From: Rhodobacterales bacterium
GTDB lineage: Bacteria > Pseudomonadota > Alphaproteobacteria > Rhodobacterales > Rhodobacteraceae
Assembly: GCA_003228875.1 (NCBI GenBank)
Contig: QIGK01000051.1
Coordinates: 1 to 33,188, forward strand
DNA length: 33,188 nt
Direction: 5' to 3'
The translations under genes and the position numbers were made by a program. Position 1 is the first letter of the stretch; every line of letters starts with the position of its first letter. Below, piece after piece: positions 1 to 7,826 of this stretch. Under the pieces are notes generated by a model that had not been told where the DNA came from, ran no database searches, and saw only the letters and a list, made by a program, of their open reading frames with translations.

Positions 1-714
1 CTTGGGGATTTTCGGTGCAGCACCGACCACACCCGCACAGCGGATGAGTATTTTGTCTGGCTGAAACACCTGATGAACCATGCGGGCATTACTGGCAAGA
101 TAAACAGGGTGATCATTTCGTCCACGGTTCCGCGCGTTGTTTATAACCTGCGGGTGTTATGCGACCGCTATTTCAATTGTCGGCCACTGGTTGTTGGAAA
201 ACCCGAGGTGGAACTTGGCATGATCCCGCGCGTTGACCCTGACACGCTGGTCGGATCGGACCGGCTGGTCAATTCTGTGGCGGGGTTTGATCGGTATGGC
301 GGCAATCTAATTCTGGTAGATTTTGGCACTGCAACAACGTTTGACGTGGTGGACCATGACGGTGCCTATGTTGGCGGCGTTATCAGCCCCGGCGTTAATG
401 TCAGCCTTGAGGCGTTTCACCACGCTGCGGCCGCATTGCCCCATATTGACGTAACCCAGCCCGACAAAGTTGTCGGCACAAATACGATCACCTGTATGCA
501 ATCAGGCATTTACTGGGGTTACATTGGGCTGATTGAAGGCATATGTAAACGCATAGCAGAGGAACGCGAGCAGGCGATGAAAATCATCGGCACTGGCGGC
601 CTCTCTCCCTTATTTGCGCAGGGCACCGATATATTTGACCATCTGGACACGGATTTGACCGTGCATGGTCTGGTGTTGATTGCGGCATTAAACAGAAAGA
701 AATTGAATGACTAA
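1..714 (+). CDS. coaX: Type III pantothenate kinase, 5' end outside the window
   Basis: CoaX phosphorylates pantothenate in the first step of coenzyme A synthesis. The reading frame is open from base 1 and reads family sequence before the first ATG at 73 (STDHTRTADEYFVWL), so the gene starts upstream of the window and that ATG is internal. The visible 237 residues suggest that only about 20 N-terminal residues are missing, including the first ATP-binding aspartate motif. Visible landmarks are PRVVYNLRVL, the VGSDRLVN motif, the DFGTATTFDVV core and a C-terminal GTGGLSPLF phosphate-binding stretch. The stop overlaps the start of the RNase J gene by 8 bp, so the two are probably translationally coupled. 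In Rhodobacterales coaX usually follows birA and the nuo operon, which would lie just outside. Confidence 0.96.
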   Translation, partial: LGDFRCSTDHTRTADEYFVWLKHLMNHAGITGKINRVIISSTVPRVVYNLRVLCDRYFNCRPLVVGKPEVELGMIPRVDPDTLVGSDRLVNSVAGFDRYGGNLILVDFGTATTFDVVDHDGAYVGGVISPGVNVSLEAFHHAAAALPHIDVTQPDKVVGTNTITCMQSGIYWGYIGLIEGICKRIAEEREQAMKIIGTGGLSPLFAQGTDIFDHLDTDLTVHGLVLIAALNRKKLND

Positions 715-2377
715 GAATAACCGACTGATCTATCTGCCCCTTGGTGGCGCAGGAGAGATCGGCATGAATATGTATTTGTATGGCTATGGCCCCAAAAACA
801 ACGAAAAATTTATACTAGTAGACGTGGGCGTGGCTTTTCCTGATATGGAAAGCAGCCCCGGCGTTGACCTGATTATGGCTGACCCGACTTATATCACCGA
901 TCGCGCTGACCGGTTAGAAGGCATTTTCATCACCCACGCCCATGAGGACCATATCGGTGCATTGGGGCATTTATTCCCGCGCTTGCAAGCGCCGATCTAT
1001 TGCCGTGCCTTTACCGCAGCGATTGCGCGCAACAAAATGGAGCGTGCAGGCCAAGACCCTGAAATGGTGCGCGAGATTGGCGTGTGGCCAGAAACCGTTG
1101 AGGTTGGACCGTTTGAGGTTGGCTTTGTGCCGATCTCCCATTCCATCCCCGAGGCTTCGGCGCTGGTGATCGACACTCCGGCGGGGCGCATATTCCATTC
1201 AGGTGACTTCAAAATTGATACGGATCCTGTGGTTGGTGAGGCGTTTGACGCCAAACTGATGCAGGAAATTGCTGCGGACGGGATAATGGCTTTTGTCTGT
1301 GACAGCACCAATGTTTTCTCGCCCGAGCCGGGGCGCTCAGAATCGTCACTGCCGCCAGCCATTACCCAAATGATGCGCGAGGCCACCGGTATGGTGGTTG
1401 CCACCACATTTGGCAGCAATGTCGCGCGCCTCAAAACACTGGCCCAAGCGGCGGTGGATGCCGGGCGATCAGTTGTGGTTGTGGGCCGCGCCATGAGCAC
1501 CATGATCAATACCGGTCAAAGCACCGGTGTTTTGACCGATTTTCCGCCGATTGTTGATCTGGAAGATTCCAAAGATATTCCGCGTGATCAATTGATGGTT
1601 CTGGCAACAGGATCACAAGGCGAACGCCGCGCGGCAAGTGCGCAACTGGCGCAGGGCAAATATCGTGGCTTGGAAATGAAAGACGGCGATACGTTTTTAT
1701 TCTCAAGCAAAACCATTCCGGGCAATGAAATCGGGGTAGGGCGTATTCATAATATGTTTGCCCAAAAAGGCGTAAACGTGGTGTCGGGTGATGACCGATA
1801 TCATGTGTCGGGCCACGCCAACCGCCCTGATTTGCTGGAATTGCAACGCCTGTTAAACCCTGATTTGGTGATCCCGATGCACGGCGAATACCGACATTTG
1901 CGTGAACACGTGATCCTGTCTGAGGGCAATGGCCGCAAAGCGGTGATCGCCTCAAACGGGGTGATGATCGATATTACGAATGACGCCAAAATTGTCGAAA
2001 ACATCGACACGGGCCGTTTGTATCTGGATGGCACGGTATTAATTGGCGCGTTGGATGGCATTGTGCGGCAACGGCTGCAATTTGCCATGCGCGGCCATGT
2101 GGTGGTCAGCCTGATGATCGATGATGATCAGGGCTTGATTGACGGAGTTTGGGCCGAGGGTCACGGTTTGCCGGATGCTAGAAATGCCAAAAACGGTCTG
2201 GATGGCTTGTTGGAAGAAGCCATTGAAAATGATCTGCGAAAAGCTAAACGTGGCGCGCTAAGTGACGACGAAGCGGTTGAAATGATTGTTTCGCGCGCTA
2301 GCAATCGGGTGTGCAAAACCGCGATTGGCAAAAAACCGGTCTGCACTGTGCTGATCAACCGGATGGTGGCAGAGTAA
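707..2377 (+). CDS. rnj: Ribonuclease J
   Basis: A 556-residue metallo-beta-lactamase/beta-CASP ribonuclease that degrades and matures RNA in the cytoplasm with endo- and 5'-3' exonuclease activity. The zinc-binding motif HAHEDH is at residues 77-82, with further ligands in PISHS (H145), HSGDF (D167) and MHGE (H392). beta-CASP motifs are visible as CDSTN (198-202), TGSQGE (301-306) and HVSGHA (366-371). Length is normal for the family. The ATG at 707 overlaps the end of coaX by 8 bp. After the stop there is a 23-bp repeat seen again near 23.26 kb, then a hairpin terminator shared with the convergent helicase gene. Confidence 0.97.
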   Translation: MTKNNRLIYLPLGGAGEIGMNMYLYGYGPKNNEKFILVDVGVAFPDMESSPGVDLIMADPTYITDRADRLEGIFITHAHEDHIGALGHLFPRLQAPIYCRAFTAAIARNKMERAGQDPEMVREIGVWPETVEVGPFEVGFVPISHSIPEASALVIDTPAGRIFHSGDFKIDTDPVVGEAFDAKLMQEIAADGIMAFVCDSTNVFSPEPGRSESSLPPAITQMMREATGMVVATTFGSNVARLKTLAQAAVDAGRSVVVVGRAMSTMINTGQSTGVLTDFPPIVDLEDSKDIPRDQLMVLATGSQGERRAASAQLAQGKYRGLEMKDGDTFLFSSKTIPGNEIGVGRIHNMFAQKGVNVVSGDDRYHVSGHANRPDLLELQRLLNPDLVIPMHGEYRHLREHVILSEGNGRKAVIASNGVMIDITNDAKIVENIDTGRLYLDGTVLIGALDGIVRQRLQFAMRGHVVVSLMIDDDQGLIDGVWAEGHGLPDARNAKNGLDGLLEEAIENDLRKAKRGALSDDEAVEMIVSRASNRVCKTAIGKKPVCTVLINRMVAE

Positions 2378-2401
2378 GGTAAAGCGGCTGCCAAACGGCG
2401 G

Positions 2402-2424
2402 TGGCCTCGCTTTGCTCGGCTTTG
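2402..2424 (+). repeat. Short dispersed repeat, copy 1 (downstream of rnj)
   Basis: This 23-bp stretch is identical at 22 of 23 positions to the reverse complement of 23253-23275. Both copies lie a short distance downstream of a stop codon (rnj here, the threonine dehydratase there), and both are oriented in the direction of the upstream gene. This copy has no stable hairpin partner next to it. Confidence 0.6.
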
Positions 2425-2458
2425 GATTATGCGGATTTCAGAAGTGACAATTAACCAT

Positions 2459-2487
2459 AAAAAACGCCCCAAAAGCGGGGCGTTTTT
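2459..2487. terminator. Bidirectional hairpin terminator between rnj and the DEAD-box gene
   Basis: CGCCCC at 2465-2470 pairs with GGGGCG at 2477-2482 around a 6-nt loop. The stem is preceded by an A run and followed by a T run (2483-2487), so it can work as a rho-independent terminator for both strands. The stop codon of the convergent helicase gene (2489-2491) sits directly against the T tract. Confidence 0.9.
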
Positions 2488-2488
2488 G

Positions 2489-4282
2489 TTATTCCTCAGC
2501 CGTAGGCGCTTTGGCAGTAATACGCGCCCGTTTTTTTGGCTTTTCCGGTTCAGGCACCGGAGCCGCCTCAACCGTTTCAACTGGTTTTGGCTTGGCGCGT
2601 GATTTGCGTTTTGGCTTTTCTTTAAGGGCTTCTGCTTCCTCAACCGGCGCTTTTGCTTTTGCCCGCGACTTGCGTTTTGGTTTTTCTGTTGTGGCTTCGG
2701 CAACGGCTTCAGGTGCAGCTTTTGCTGTGGTCCGCGCCCGGGTTTTGGTTTTTGGCTTTTCAGCGATTGGTTCCGCAATTGTTTCAACAGCGACTTCTTT
2801 AACGGCCACTTCCTCAACCGGTGCATCGGCTTTGGCGCGGGGTTTGCGCTTTGGTTTTTCTTGAACGGCTGGCGATTCGGCCTTTTCGATTTTCTCAACA
2901 GCTTCTTCAACGGCTACGGCGCCATCGCGATCCGCTGATAATTTGACCGGTCGAGTCATGAAGGCTGGTAAATGGTCGCCCATACCCATCGGCCCACGAT
3001 TGCCACGCCGGTTGTCTTGGCGAGGCTGGCGCGCTGCTTGTTTCTTAGGTTGTTCAGCTTTTGGTGCAATTTCGGCAGGTTTTTCAACCGGCGCAGGGCG
3101 CGGCTTAGCGGCCGGCTTTTCAGGCGCATTTTTGCTCAGTGGATTTTCCATTCGCGGTATTTCCTGTTTTACCAATTCTTCAATGGCATCCATATGTTTT
3201 TTGTTGAAAGGCACACAAATTGTAATGGCCTTGCCCAGTTTGCCCGCCCGGCCTGTCCGGCCGATGCGATGCACATAATCTTCGGCGTGAATCGGCACAT
3301 CAAAGTTAAAAATATGGCTCACATTCGGAATATCTAACCCACGAGCAGCCACATCCGAGGCCACCAAAAATTTCAATTCTCCTTCGCGGAAGGAATTGAG
3401 AATTTTCATCCGCGTGATCTGGTCAAGATCGCCGTGAATGGGGTTTGCATCCAAGCCATGTTTTTTCAAAGATTTTGCAACAATATCAACGTCTACCTTG
3501 CGATTACAGAAAATTATCGCGTTGGTTAGCGCATCGCCTTCAGACTTCATTATTGCCCGCAAAACGTCGCGCTTTTCCTTGGCGGTCCGGTCTTTGCGGC
3601 TGGGCGTGAATTCGCAAATCGCCTGTGTGATTGTTTCCGAAGTCGTGGCCTGACGCGCCACTTCGACCCGCACAGGATTGTGCAGGAATTCCTCAGTTAT
3701 ACGGGTGATTTCCGGTGCCATGGTAGCAGAGAAAAACAAGGTCTGGCGGGTGAAAGGTGTCAGCTTAAAGATACGCTCAATGTCAGGGATAAAACCCATA
3801 TCAAGCATCCGATCAGCTTCGTCCACCACCATGATTTGCACATTGGTCAGCATCAGTTTGCCGCGCTCAAAATGGTCTAGCAAACGGCCCGGCGTGGCAA
3901 TTAACACGTCAACGCCACGGTCAATCAGGCGGTTCTGGTCCTTAAAACTAACGCCGCCAATCAGCAGCGCCATGCTTAATCTATGGTATTTAGCATAGTT
4001 TTCAAAATTTTCAGCGACTTGGGCCGCCAGTTCTCGGGTTGGGCACAAGATCAGGCTGCGCGGCATTCTTGCGCGGGCGCGGCCTTTGGCCAGAATGGTT
4101 ATCAAGGGCAGGGTAAAAGACGCGGTTTTACCGGTTCCGGTCTGGGCAATGCCCAAGACATCTCTGCCTTGCAGCGCATGGGGGATTGCCTCTGCCTGAA
4201 TGGGGGTTGGAGTTTCATAGCCGGTATCGGCCACTGCTTTAAGAACCTTCGGGTCGAGGTCCAGATCACTAAATTTGGTCAT
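2489..4282 (-). CDS. DEAD-box RNA helicase, RhlE-like, with long basic tail
   Basis: ATP-dependent RNA helicase (597 residues) for RNA remodelling, ribosome assembly or RNA decay. Motifs in order: Q motif TPTPIQ (25-30), motif I AQTGTGKT (46-53), PTRELA (81-86), DEAD (154-157), SAT (185-187), ARGLDIP (313-319) and HRIGRTGR (338-345). From about residue 380 the protein is low-complexity, rich in Lys, Ala, Pro and Glu, with recurring KPKRKxRAK blocks, probably a disordered RNA-binding tail. An upstream in-frame ATG at 4357 exists, but MTKFSDLDLD at 4282 matches where the family begins. The gene stands alone and faces RNase J tail to tail. RhlE class is inferred from the core; the tail is variable in this family. 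Confidence 0.93.
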   Translation of the reverse strand: MTKFSDLDLDPKVLKAVADTGYETPTPIQAEAIPHALQGRDVLGIAQTGTGKTASFTLPLITILAKGRARARMPRSLILCPTRELAAQVAENFENYAKYHRLSMALLIGGVSFKDQNRLIDRGVDVLIATPGRLLDHFERGKLMLTNVQIMVVDEADRMLDMGFIPDIERIFKLTPFTRQTLFFSATMAPEITRITEEFLHNPVRVEVARQATTSETITQAICEFTPSRKDRTAKEKRDVLRAIMKSEGDALTNAIIFCNRKVDVDIVAKSLKKHGLDANPIHGDLDQITRMKILNSFREGELKFLVASDVAARGLDIPNVSHIFNFDVPIHAEDYVHRIGRTGRAGKLGKAITICVPFNKKHMDAIEELVKQEIPRMENPLSKNAPEKPAAKPRPAPVEKPAEIAPKAEQPKKQAARQPRQDNRRGNRGPMGMGDHLPAFMTRPVKLSADRDGAVAVEEAVEKIEKAESPAVQEKPKRKPRAKADAPVEEVAVKEVAVETIAEPIAEKPKTKTRARTTAKAAPEAVAEATTEKPKRKSRAKAKAPVEEAEALKEKPKRKSRAKPKPVETVEAAPVPEPEKPKKRARITAKAPTAEE

Positions 4283-4481
4283 GTTTTTCCGTTTACTGCG
4301 GTCAAAAATATGCCGCAAGTCAAACGCGGCGCCGGCAACCGAATTGTTGCCATTCATCTTGAGGCTTTGTTAGCGATTCTCCCGACATAGGTCAATCTCC
4401 CTTGCGAAAAAGAACGTTATTCTGCTTTTCTTGGGTCGAATTGCCGCTTATATCTGGCGAGAATTATAAGGAATAGGTCAG

Positions 4482-5273
4482 ATGTTGGACAAAGCGCAAA
4501 AAGTCTATCGTGGGTTGGAGTATCTTAAGGTCACCTCTGTTCGGCATTGGACAGACAAAACTTTTTCGTTCACTTGTGAGCGGCCAAACGGGTTTCGGTT
4601 TCGTTCGGGTGAATTTGCCATGATTGGGTTGCCAAACGGTGAAAAAGCCCTGACGCGCGCCTATTCAATTGCCAGCCCGAATTGGCATGAGGAACTGGAA
4701 TTTTACTCCATCAAAGTGTCCGATGGCCCGCTGACCAGTCGTTTGCAGCATCTGAAAATTGATAATCATATTTTGATTCGTCCCAAACCGGTTGGAACAT
4801 TGGTGCATGACGCGTTGACACTGGGTAAGCGGTTGATTTTGTTCTCGACCGGGACAGGGATTGCACCCTTTGCCAGCACAATACGTGACCCCGAAACCTA
4901 TGAAAAGTTTGATGAAATCATCCTGACGCACACCTGCCGCGATATGGCAGAACTGGAATATGGAAAACATCTGATGGCCGAGATAACCTCGGATGAACTG
5001 TTGCAAGAACTGGTGGGCGACAAGCTGCGCTTGATCAGCACAACCACCCGAGAGCAGGGCGTTGATATGGGCCGTATGACGGATTGGTTGAATGACGGAC
5101 GATTTGAAGTGACCACAGGGGCTGGGTTGAACCCAGTTAGTGACCGAGTGATGATCTGCGGGTCAATGGACATGCTGAAGGAACACAAAGCCATCTGCGA
5201 AGCGGCGGGCATGGTTGAAGGTTCAAATTCTGAACCCGGTGACTTTGTGATCGAAAAGGCGTTTGTTGATTAG
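4482..5273 (+). CDS. fpr: Ferredoxin/flavodoxin--NADP+ reductase
   Basis: FAD enzyme (263 residues) that moves electrons between NADPH and ferredoxin or flavodoxin. The FAD-binding RAYSIAS motif is at 59-65, the NADP-binding GTGIAPF at 124-130 and MICGS at 224-228. The C-terminus ends in the EKAFVD tail of the bacterial FPR type. AAGGAA lies 8-9 nt before the ATG. The stop overlaps the stop of the convergent cytochrome gene by 4 bp. Its promoter must lie in the 200 bp shared with the divergent helicase gene; I see no convincing sigma-70 boxes there. Confidence 0.95.
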   Translation: MLDKAQKVYRGLEYLKVTSVRHWTDKTFSFTCERPNGFRFRSGEFAMIGLPNGEKALTRAYSIASPNWHEELEFYSIKVSDGPLTSRLQHLKIDNHILIRPKPVGTLVHDALTLGKRLILFSTGTGIAPFASTIRDPETYEKFDEIILTHTCRDMAELEYGKHLMAEITSDELLQELVGDKLRLISTTTREQGVDMGRMTDWLNDGRFEVTTGAGLNPVSDRVMICGSMDMLKEHKAICEAAGMVEGSNSEPGDFVIEKAFVD

Positions 5274-5731
5274 CTGTTGGCGTCGATTTCTGCTGCGGTG
5301 CGCTCGGCTTGAACATCGCGCTCAACATCCGACCAAGTGGATTTGATATAGTTCCAGACATCATCAATTTCGCTATCGCTTAAAAGACCTTCAAATGCTG
5401 GCATTCCGCTTTGGAAATCCTCCAGACCCCGCGCTGCCATTGCTTTTGCACCGCCCAATTGGGTGTAATCAAACAGCAAGCTATCGTCATGATGCCATGT
5501 GTGGCCACTGGCATCATGCGGCGGGGCGGGAAAGATGCCAAATTCATCCGCGGTTTGCCATTCCGGCTGGCCCTCAAGATTTACACCGTGGCAGCTTGCG
5601 CAATTATCCCCATATAAGGCTTGGCCACGGAGAATTGATTCTGCATTATTCGGGCCACCGGAATTGCTGAAAAACCAGATTGCAGCAATGCCAGCAGTAA
5701 CCAATACAAATAGGCTGGTAAATATTTTCAT
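5270..5731 (-). CDS. Membrane-anchored monohaem cytochrome c
   Basis: A 153-residue class I cytochrome c. Residues 4-22 form a hydrophobic N-terminal segment, a signal anchor or uncleaved signal peptide, placing the haem domain in the periplasm. The haem motif CASCH is at 44-48 and the likely axial methionine is M110 in SGMPAF. The domain carries an unusual His/Asp-rich middle (PPHDASGHTWHHDD, 71-83). It lies 31 bp downstream of prfC on the same strand and overlaps fpr tail to tail. The electron-transfer partner cannot be told from context. Confidence 0.9.
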   Translation of the reverse strand: MKIFTSLFVLVTAGIAAIWFFSNSGGPNNAESILRGQALYGDNCASCHGVNLEGQPEWQTADEFGIFPAPPHDASGHTWHHDDSLLFDYTQLGGAKAMAARGLEDFQSGMPAFEGLLSDSEIDDVWNYIKSTWSDVERDVQAERTAAEIDANS

Positions 5732-5762
5732 AAGGCAAACTTTAAGCGTTTTTGAAGCGGTG

Positions 5763-7358
5763 TCAAATTTGCATTTCCTTAACAGCGGTTAGTTTCAGAT
5801 CAGGAAAATCACGTTCAACACGGTCTATATCCCATTGTAATCGCGTTAAATAAACCGGATCGCCGTCGTGGTCATTTGACATCTGGCCTTTGTTCAAATT
5901 GATAAAGGCATCGACCTTGTCTTTTGGGCCGGAAAGCCAGCGGGCTGATTGGTATTGCGTGGGCTCAAACCGCACCGGCAGCCCGTATTCCAGCTCTATT
6001 CGGCTGGTCAACACGTCAAATTGCAATGCGCCAACCACGCCAACTATCCAGCCTGACCCGATCACCGGCTTGAACACTTTGCTCGCACCTTCTTCGGCAA
6101 ACTGGGTCAGGGCTTTTTCCAGATGTTTGGCTTTTAGCGGGTCAAGTGCGCGCACGGTTTGCAGTAATTCAGGGGCAAATGAGGGAATGCCAGTAAATCG
6201 AATATCTTCCCCCTCGGTCAGGCTGTCGCCGATGCGTAACTGGCCGTGATTGGGGATACCGATGATGTCTCCGGCCCATGCGTCTTCGGCGATTTCACGA
6301 TCATTTGCTAGGAATAACACGGGGTTAGAGATCGCCATCTGTTTGCCGGACCGGATGTGTTTGAGCTTCATGCCACGTTTGAAATGGCCCGAACACAGGC
6401 GCACAAAGGCAACGCGGTCACGGTGTTTTGGGTCCATATTGGCTTGAACCTTGAAAACAAAGCCGCAAACCTTTGTTTCTGTTGGAGAAATGCTGCGCGG
6501 CGTCGCAGGGCGGATTTGCGGTTCGGGGCCGAATTTAGCGATTCCGTCCATTAGTTCCTGCACCCCGAATGAATTGATCGCGGAGCCAAACCAGATTGGG
6601 GTCATGGTGCCCTCAAGGAAGGCTTTTCGGTTGAAGGCTGGCAGGAGTTCTTTAACCATTTCAACGTCTTCTATGAGTTTCTCAAGAAGTTCTGCGGGCA
6701 CATGTTCCGCGATTTGCGGGTCATCGAGACCGTTGATCGAGATACTGCTGGCCACCACATTCCGATCAGCCCGATCCATCAGTTCCAGACGGTCGTTTAT
6801 CAGGTCGTAACAGCCGATAAAATCACGCCCAACCCCGATCGGCCAGCTTGCCGGGCACACATCAATCGCGAGGTTTTCTTGAATTTCATCAATGATTTCA
6901 AGGACGTCACGGCTTTCACGGTCCATCTTATTACAGAATGTCAGGATCGGTAGGTCGCGCAGGCGGCAGACCTCAAATAATTTCTGGGTCTGGGATTCGA
7001 TGCCTTTTGCGCCGTCAATTACCATCACGGCGGCGTCCACGGCTGTGAGAGTGCGAAACGTGTCCTCAGAAAAATCTGCATGGCCCGGAGTATCAACAAG
7101 ATTAAACCAGAAGTCTTTGAATTCAAACGACATTGCCGAGGCGGAAACCGAAATGCCACGGTCTTTTTCCATTTGCATAAAATCCGAACGTGAGCGCCGC
7201 GCCTCGCCTTTGGCGCGCACTTGGCCAGCCATCTGAATGGCACCGCCATAGAGCAAAAACTTCTCGGTCAGGGTCGTTTTACCTGCATCGGGATGCGAGA
7301 TAATCGCAAATGTGCGGCGGCGCGCGATCTGGGGGTGCAATGTCGAATTTTCGGTCAT
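5763..7358 (-). CDS. prfC: Peptide chain release factor 3
   Basis: Translational GTPase RF3 (531 residues), which removes RF1/RF2 from the ribosome after termination. G motifs: SHPDAGKTT (21-29), RGIS (68-71), DTPGH (89-93) and NKMD (143-146). A longer open frame starts at 7457, but homologues begin about 12 residues before RRRTFAIISHPD, which fits the ATG at 7358. No good Shine-Dalgarno sequence is visible before it, so the start is chosen by family comparison. It is divergent from the BrnA-like gene across 147 bp. Confidence 0.96.
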   Translation of the reverse strand: MTENSTLHPQIARRRTFAIISHPDAGKTTLTEKFLLYGGAIQMAGQVRAKGEARRSRSDFMQMEKDRGISVSASAMSFEFKDFWFNLVDTPGHADFSEDTFRTLTAVDAAVMVIDGAKGIESQTQKLFEVCRLRDLPILTFCNKMDRESRDVLEIIDEIQENLAIDVCPASWPIGVGRDFIGCYDLINDRLELMDRADRNVVASSISINGLDDPQIAEHVPAELLEKLIEDVEMVKELLPAFNRKAFLEGTMTPIWFGSAINSFGVQELMDGIAKFGPEPQIRPATPRSISPTETKVCGFVFKVQANMDPKHRDRVAFVRLCSGHFKRGMKLKHIRSGKQMAISNPVLFLANDREIAEDAWAGDIIGIPNHGQLRIGDSLTEGEDIRFTGIPSFAPELLQTVRALDPLKAKHLEKALTQFAEEGASKVFKPVIGSGWIVGVVGALQFDVLTSRIELEYGLPVRFEPTQYQSARWLSGPKDKVDAFINLNKGQMSNDHDGDPVYLTRLQWDIDRVERDFPDLKLTAVKEMQI

Positions 7359-7462
7359 GGCGCGCGTATATGGCAGCGGGTTAACAAGGGCAAGAAAAAC
7401 GCGAAAACCGGTGTAATTTTTGTATAAGTTTTGCGTAAGTTTTCCATATGCCGCCAATTTGT

Positions 7463-7478
7463 TAACCTTTTTGGGTTA
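7463..7478. promoter_or_regulatory. Inverted repeat upstream of the BrnA-like gene
   Basis: TAACC (7463-7467) and GGTTA (7474-7478) form a perfect 5+5 inverted repeat with a 6-bp T-rich spacer, 27 bp before the ATG at 7506. Ribbon-helix-helix antitoxins commonly bind such sites to repress their own gene, so this is a candidate autoregulatory operator. The arms are short and chance occurrence is possible. Confidence 0.35.
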
Positions 7479-7505
7479 TTTTTAGGAAAATTTGAAAGGG
7501 TGACG

Positions 7506-7823
7506 ATGGGAAAACGACTATCAAAAAATGAAAGAGATGCGGAGCGGCAACTGGAAGAAATGCGGCTGAATACTTTAGAGGTCGAAAAGTTCATGAAAAT
7601 GTATGAATTTCTGCCAGAAGGCTGGTCGAACTTAGAAAGGGACCATCCGACTTTTCCGCATAAACAACAAGTGACGTTCCGGCTGGACGGTGACGTGCTG
7701 AAATGGTTCCGCAATATGGCGCGCGGTTATCAAGCCCGCATCAACGCGGTGCTGCGGCTGTATATGCTGGCGCGGGTGTCAAAAACGGTTGAGACTTTGG
7801 ATGAGATGGAGGTGGAGTGGTAG
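7506..7823 (+). CDS. BrnA-like (DUF4415) ribbon-helix-helix protein, orphan
   Basis: A 105-residue protein whose C-terminal half (about 54-86) reads QVTFRLDGDVLKWFR...GYQARINAVLRLYM, the pattern of BrnA-type antitoxins that bind DNA as ribbon-helix-helix dimers. The N-terminal half is charged, probably helical, and unrecognised. The ATG at 7506 has AAAGGGTG a few bases upstream and is preferred over an in-frame ATG at 7431. BrnA genes normally sit just downstream of a BrnT toxin gene, but upstream here is the divergent prfC gene and no toxin ORF is present. It ends 3 bp from the stop of the convergent pentapeptide gene. It may be a stand-alone regulator. Confidence 0.8.
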   Translation: MGKRLSKNERDAERQLEEMRLNTLEVEKFMKMYEFLPEGWSNLERDHPTFPHKQQVTFRLDGDVLKWFRNMARGYQARINAVLRLYMLARVSKTVETLDEMEVEW

Positions 7824-7826
7824 GGG

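Noticed and set aside
997-1509. A 170-residue minus-strand frame inside rnj
   Set aside because: Shadow of a well-supported RNase J gene; no family match.
2161-2910. A 249-residue minus-strand frame rich in Lys, Arg, Gln and Pro
   Set aside because: It is another frame of the repetitive helicase tail and of the 3' end of rnj; the composition comes from the repeats and it has no ribosome binding site.
7463-7478. CtrA binding site
   Set aside because: The half-sites are an inverted TAACC/GGTTA pair, not TTAA-N7-TTAA.
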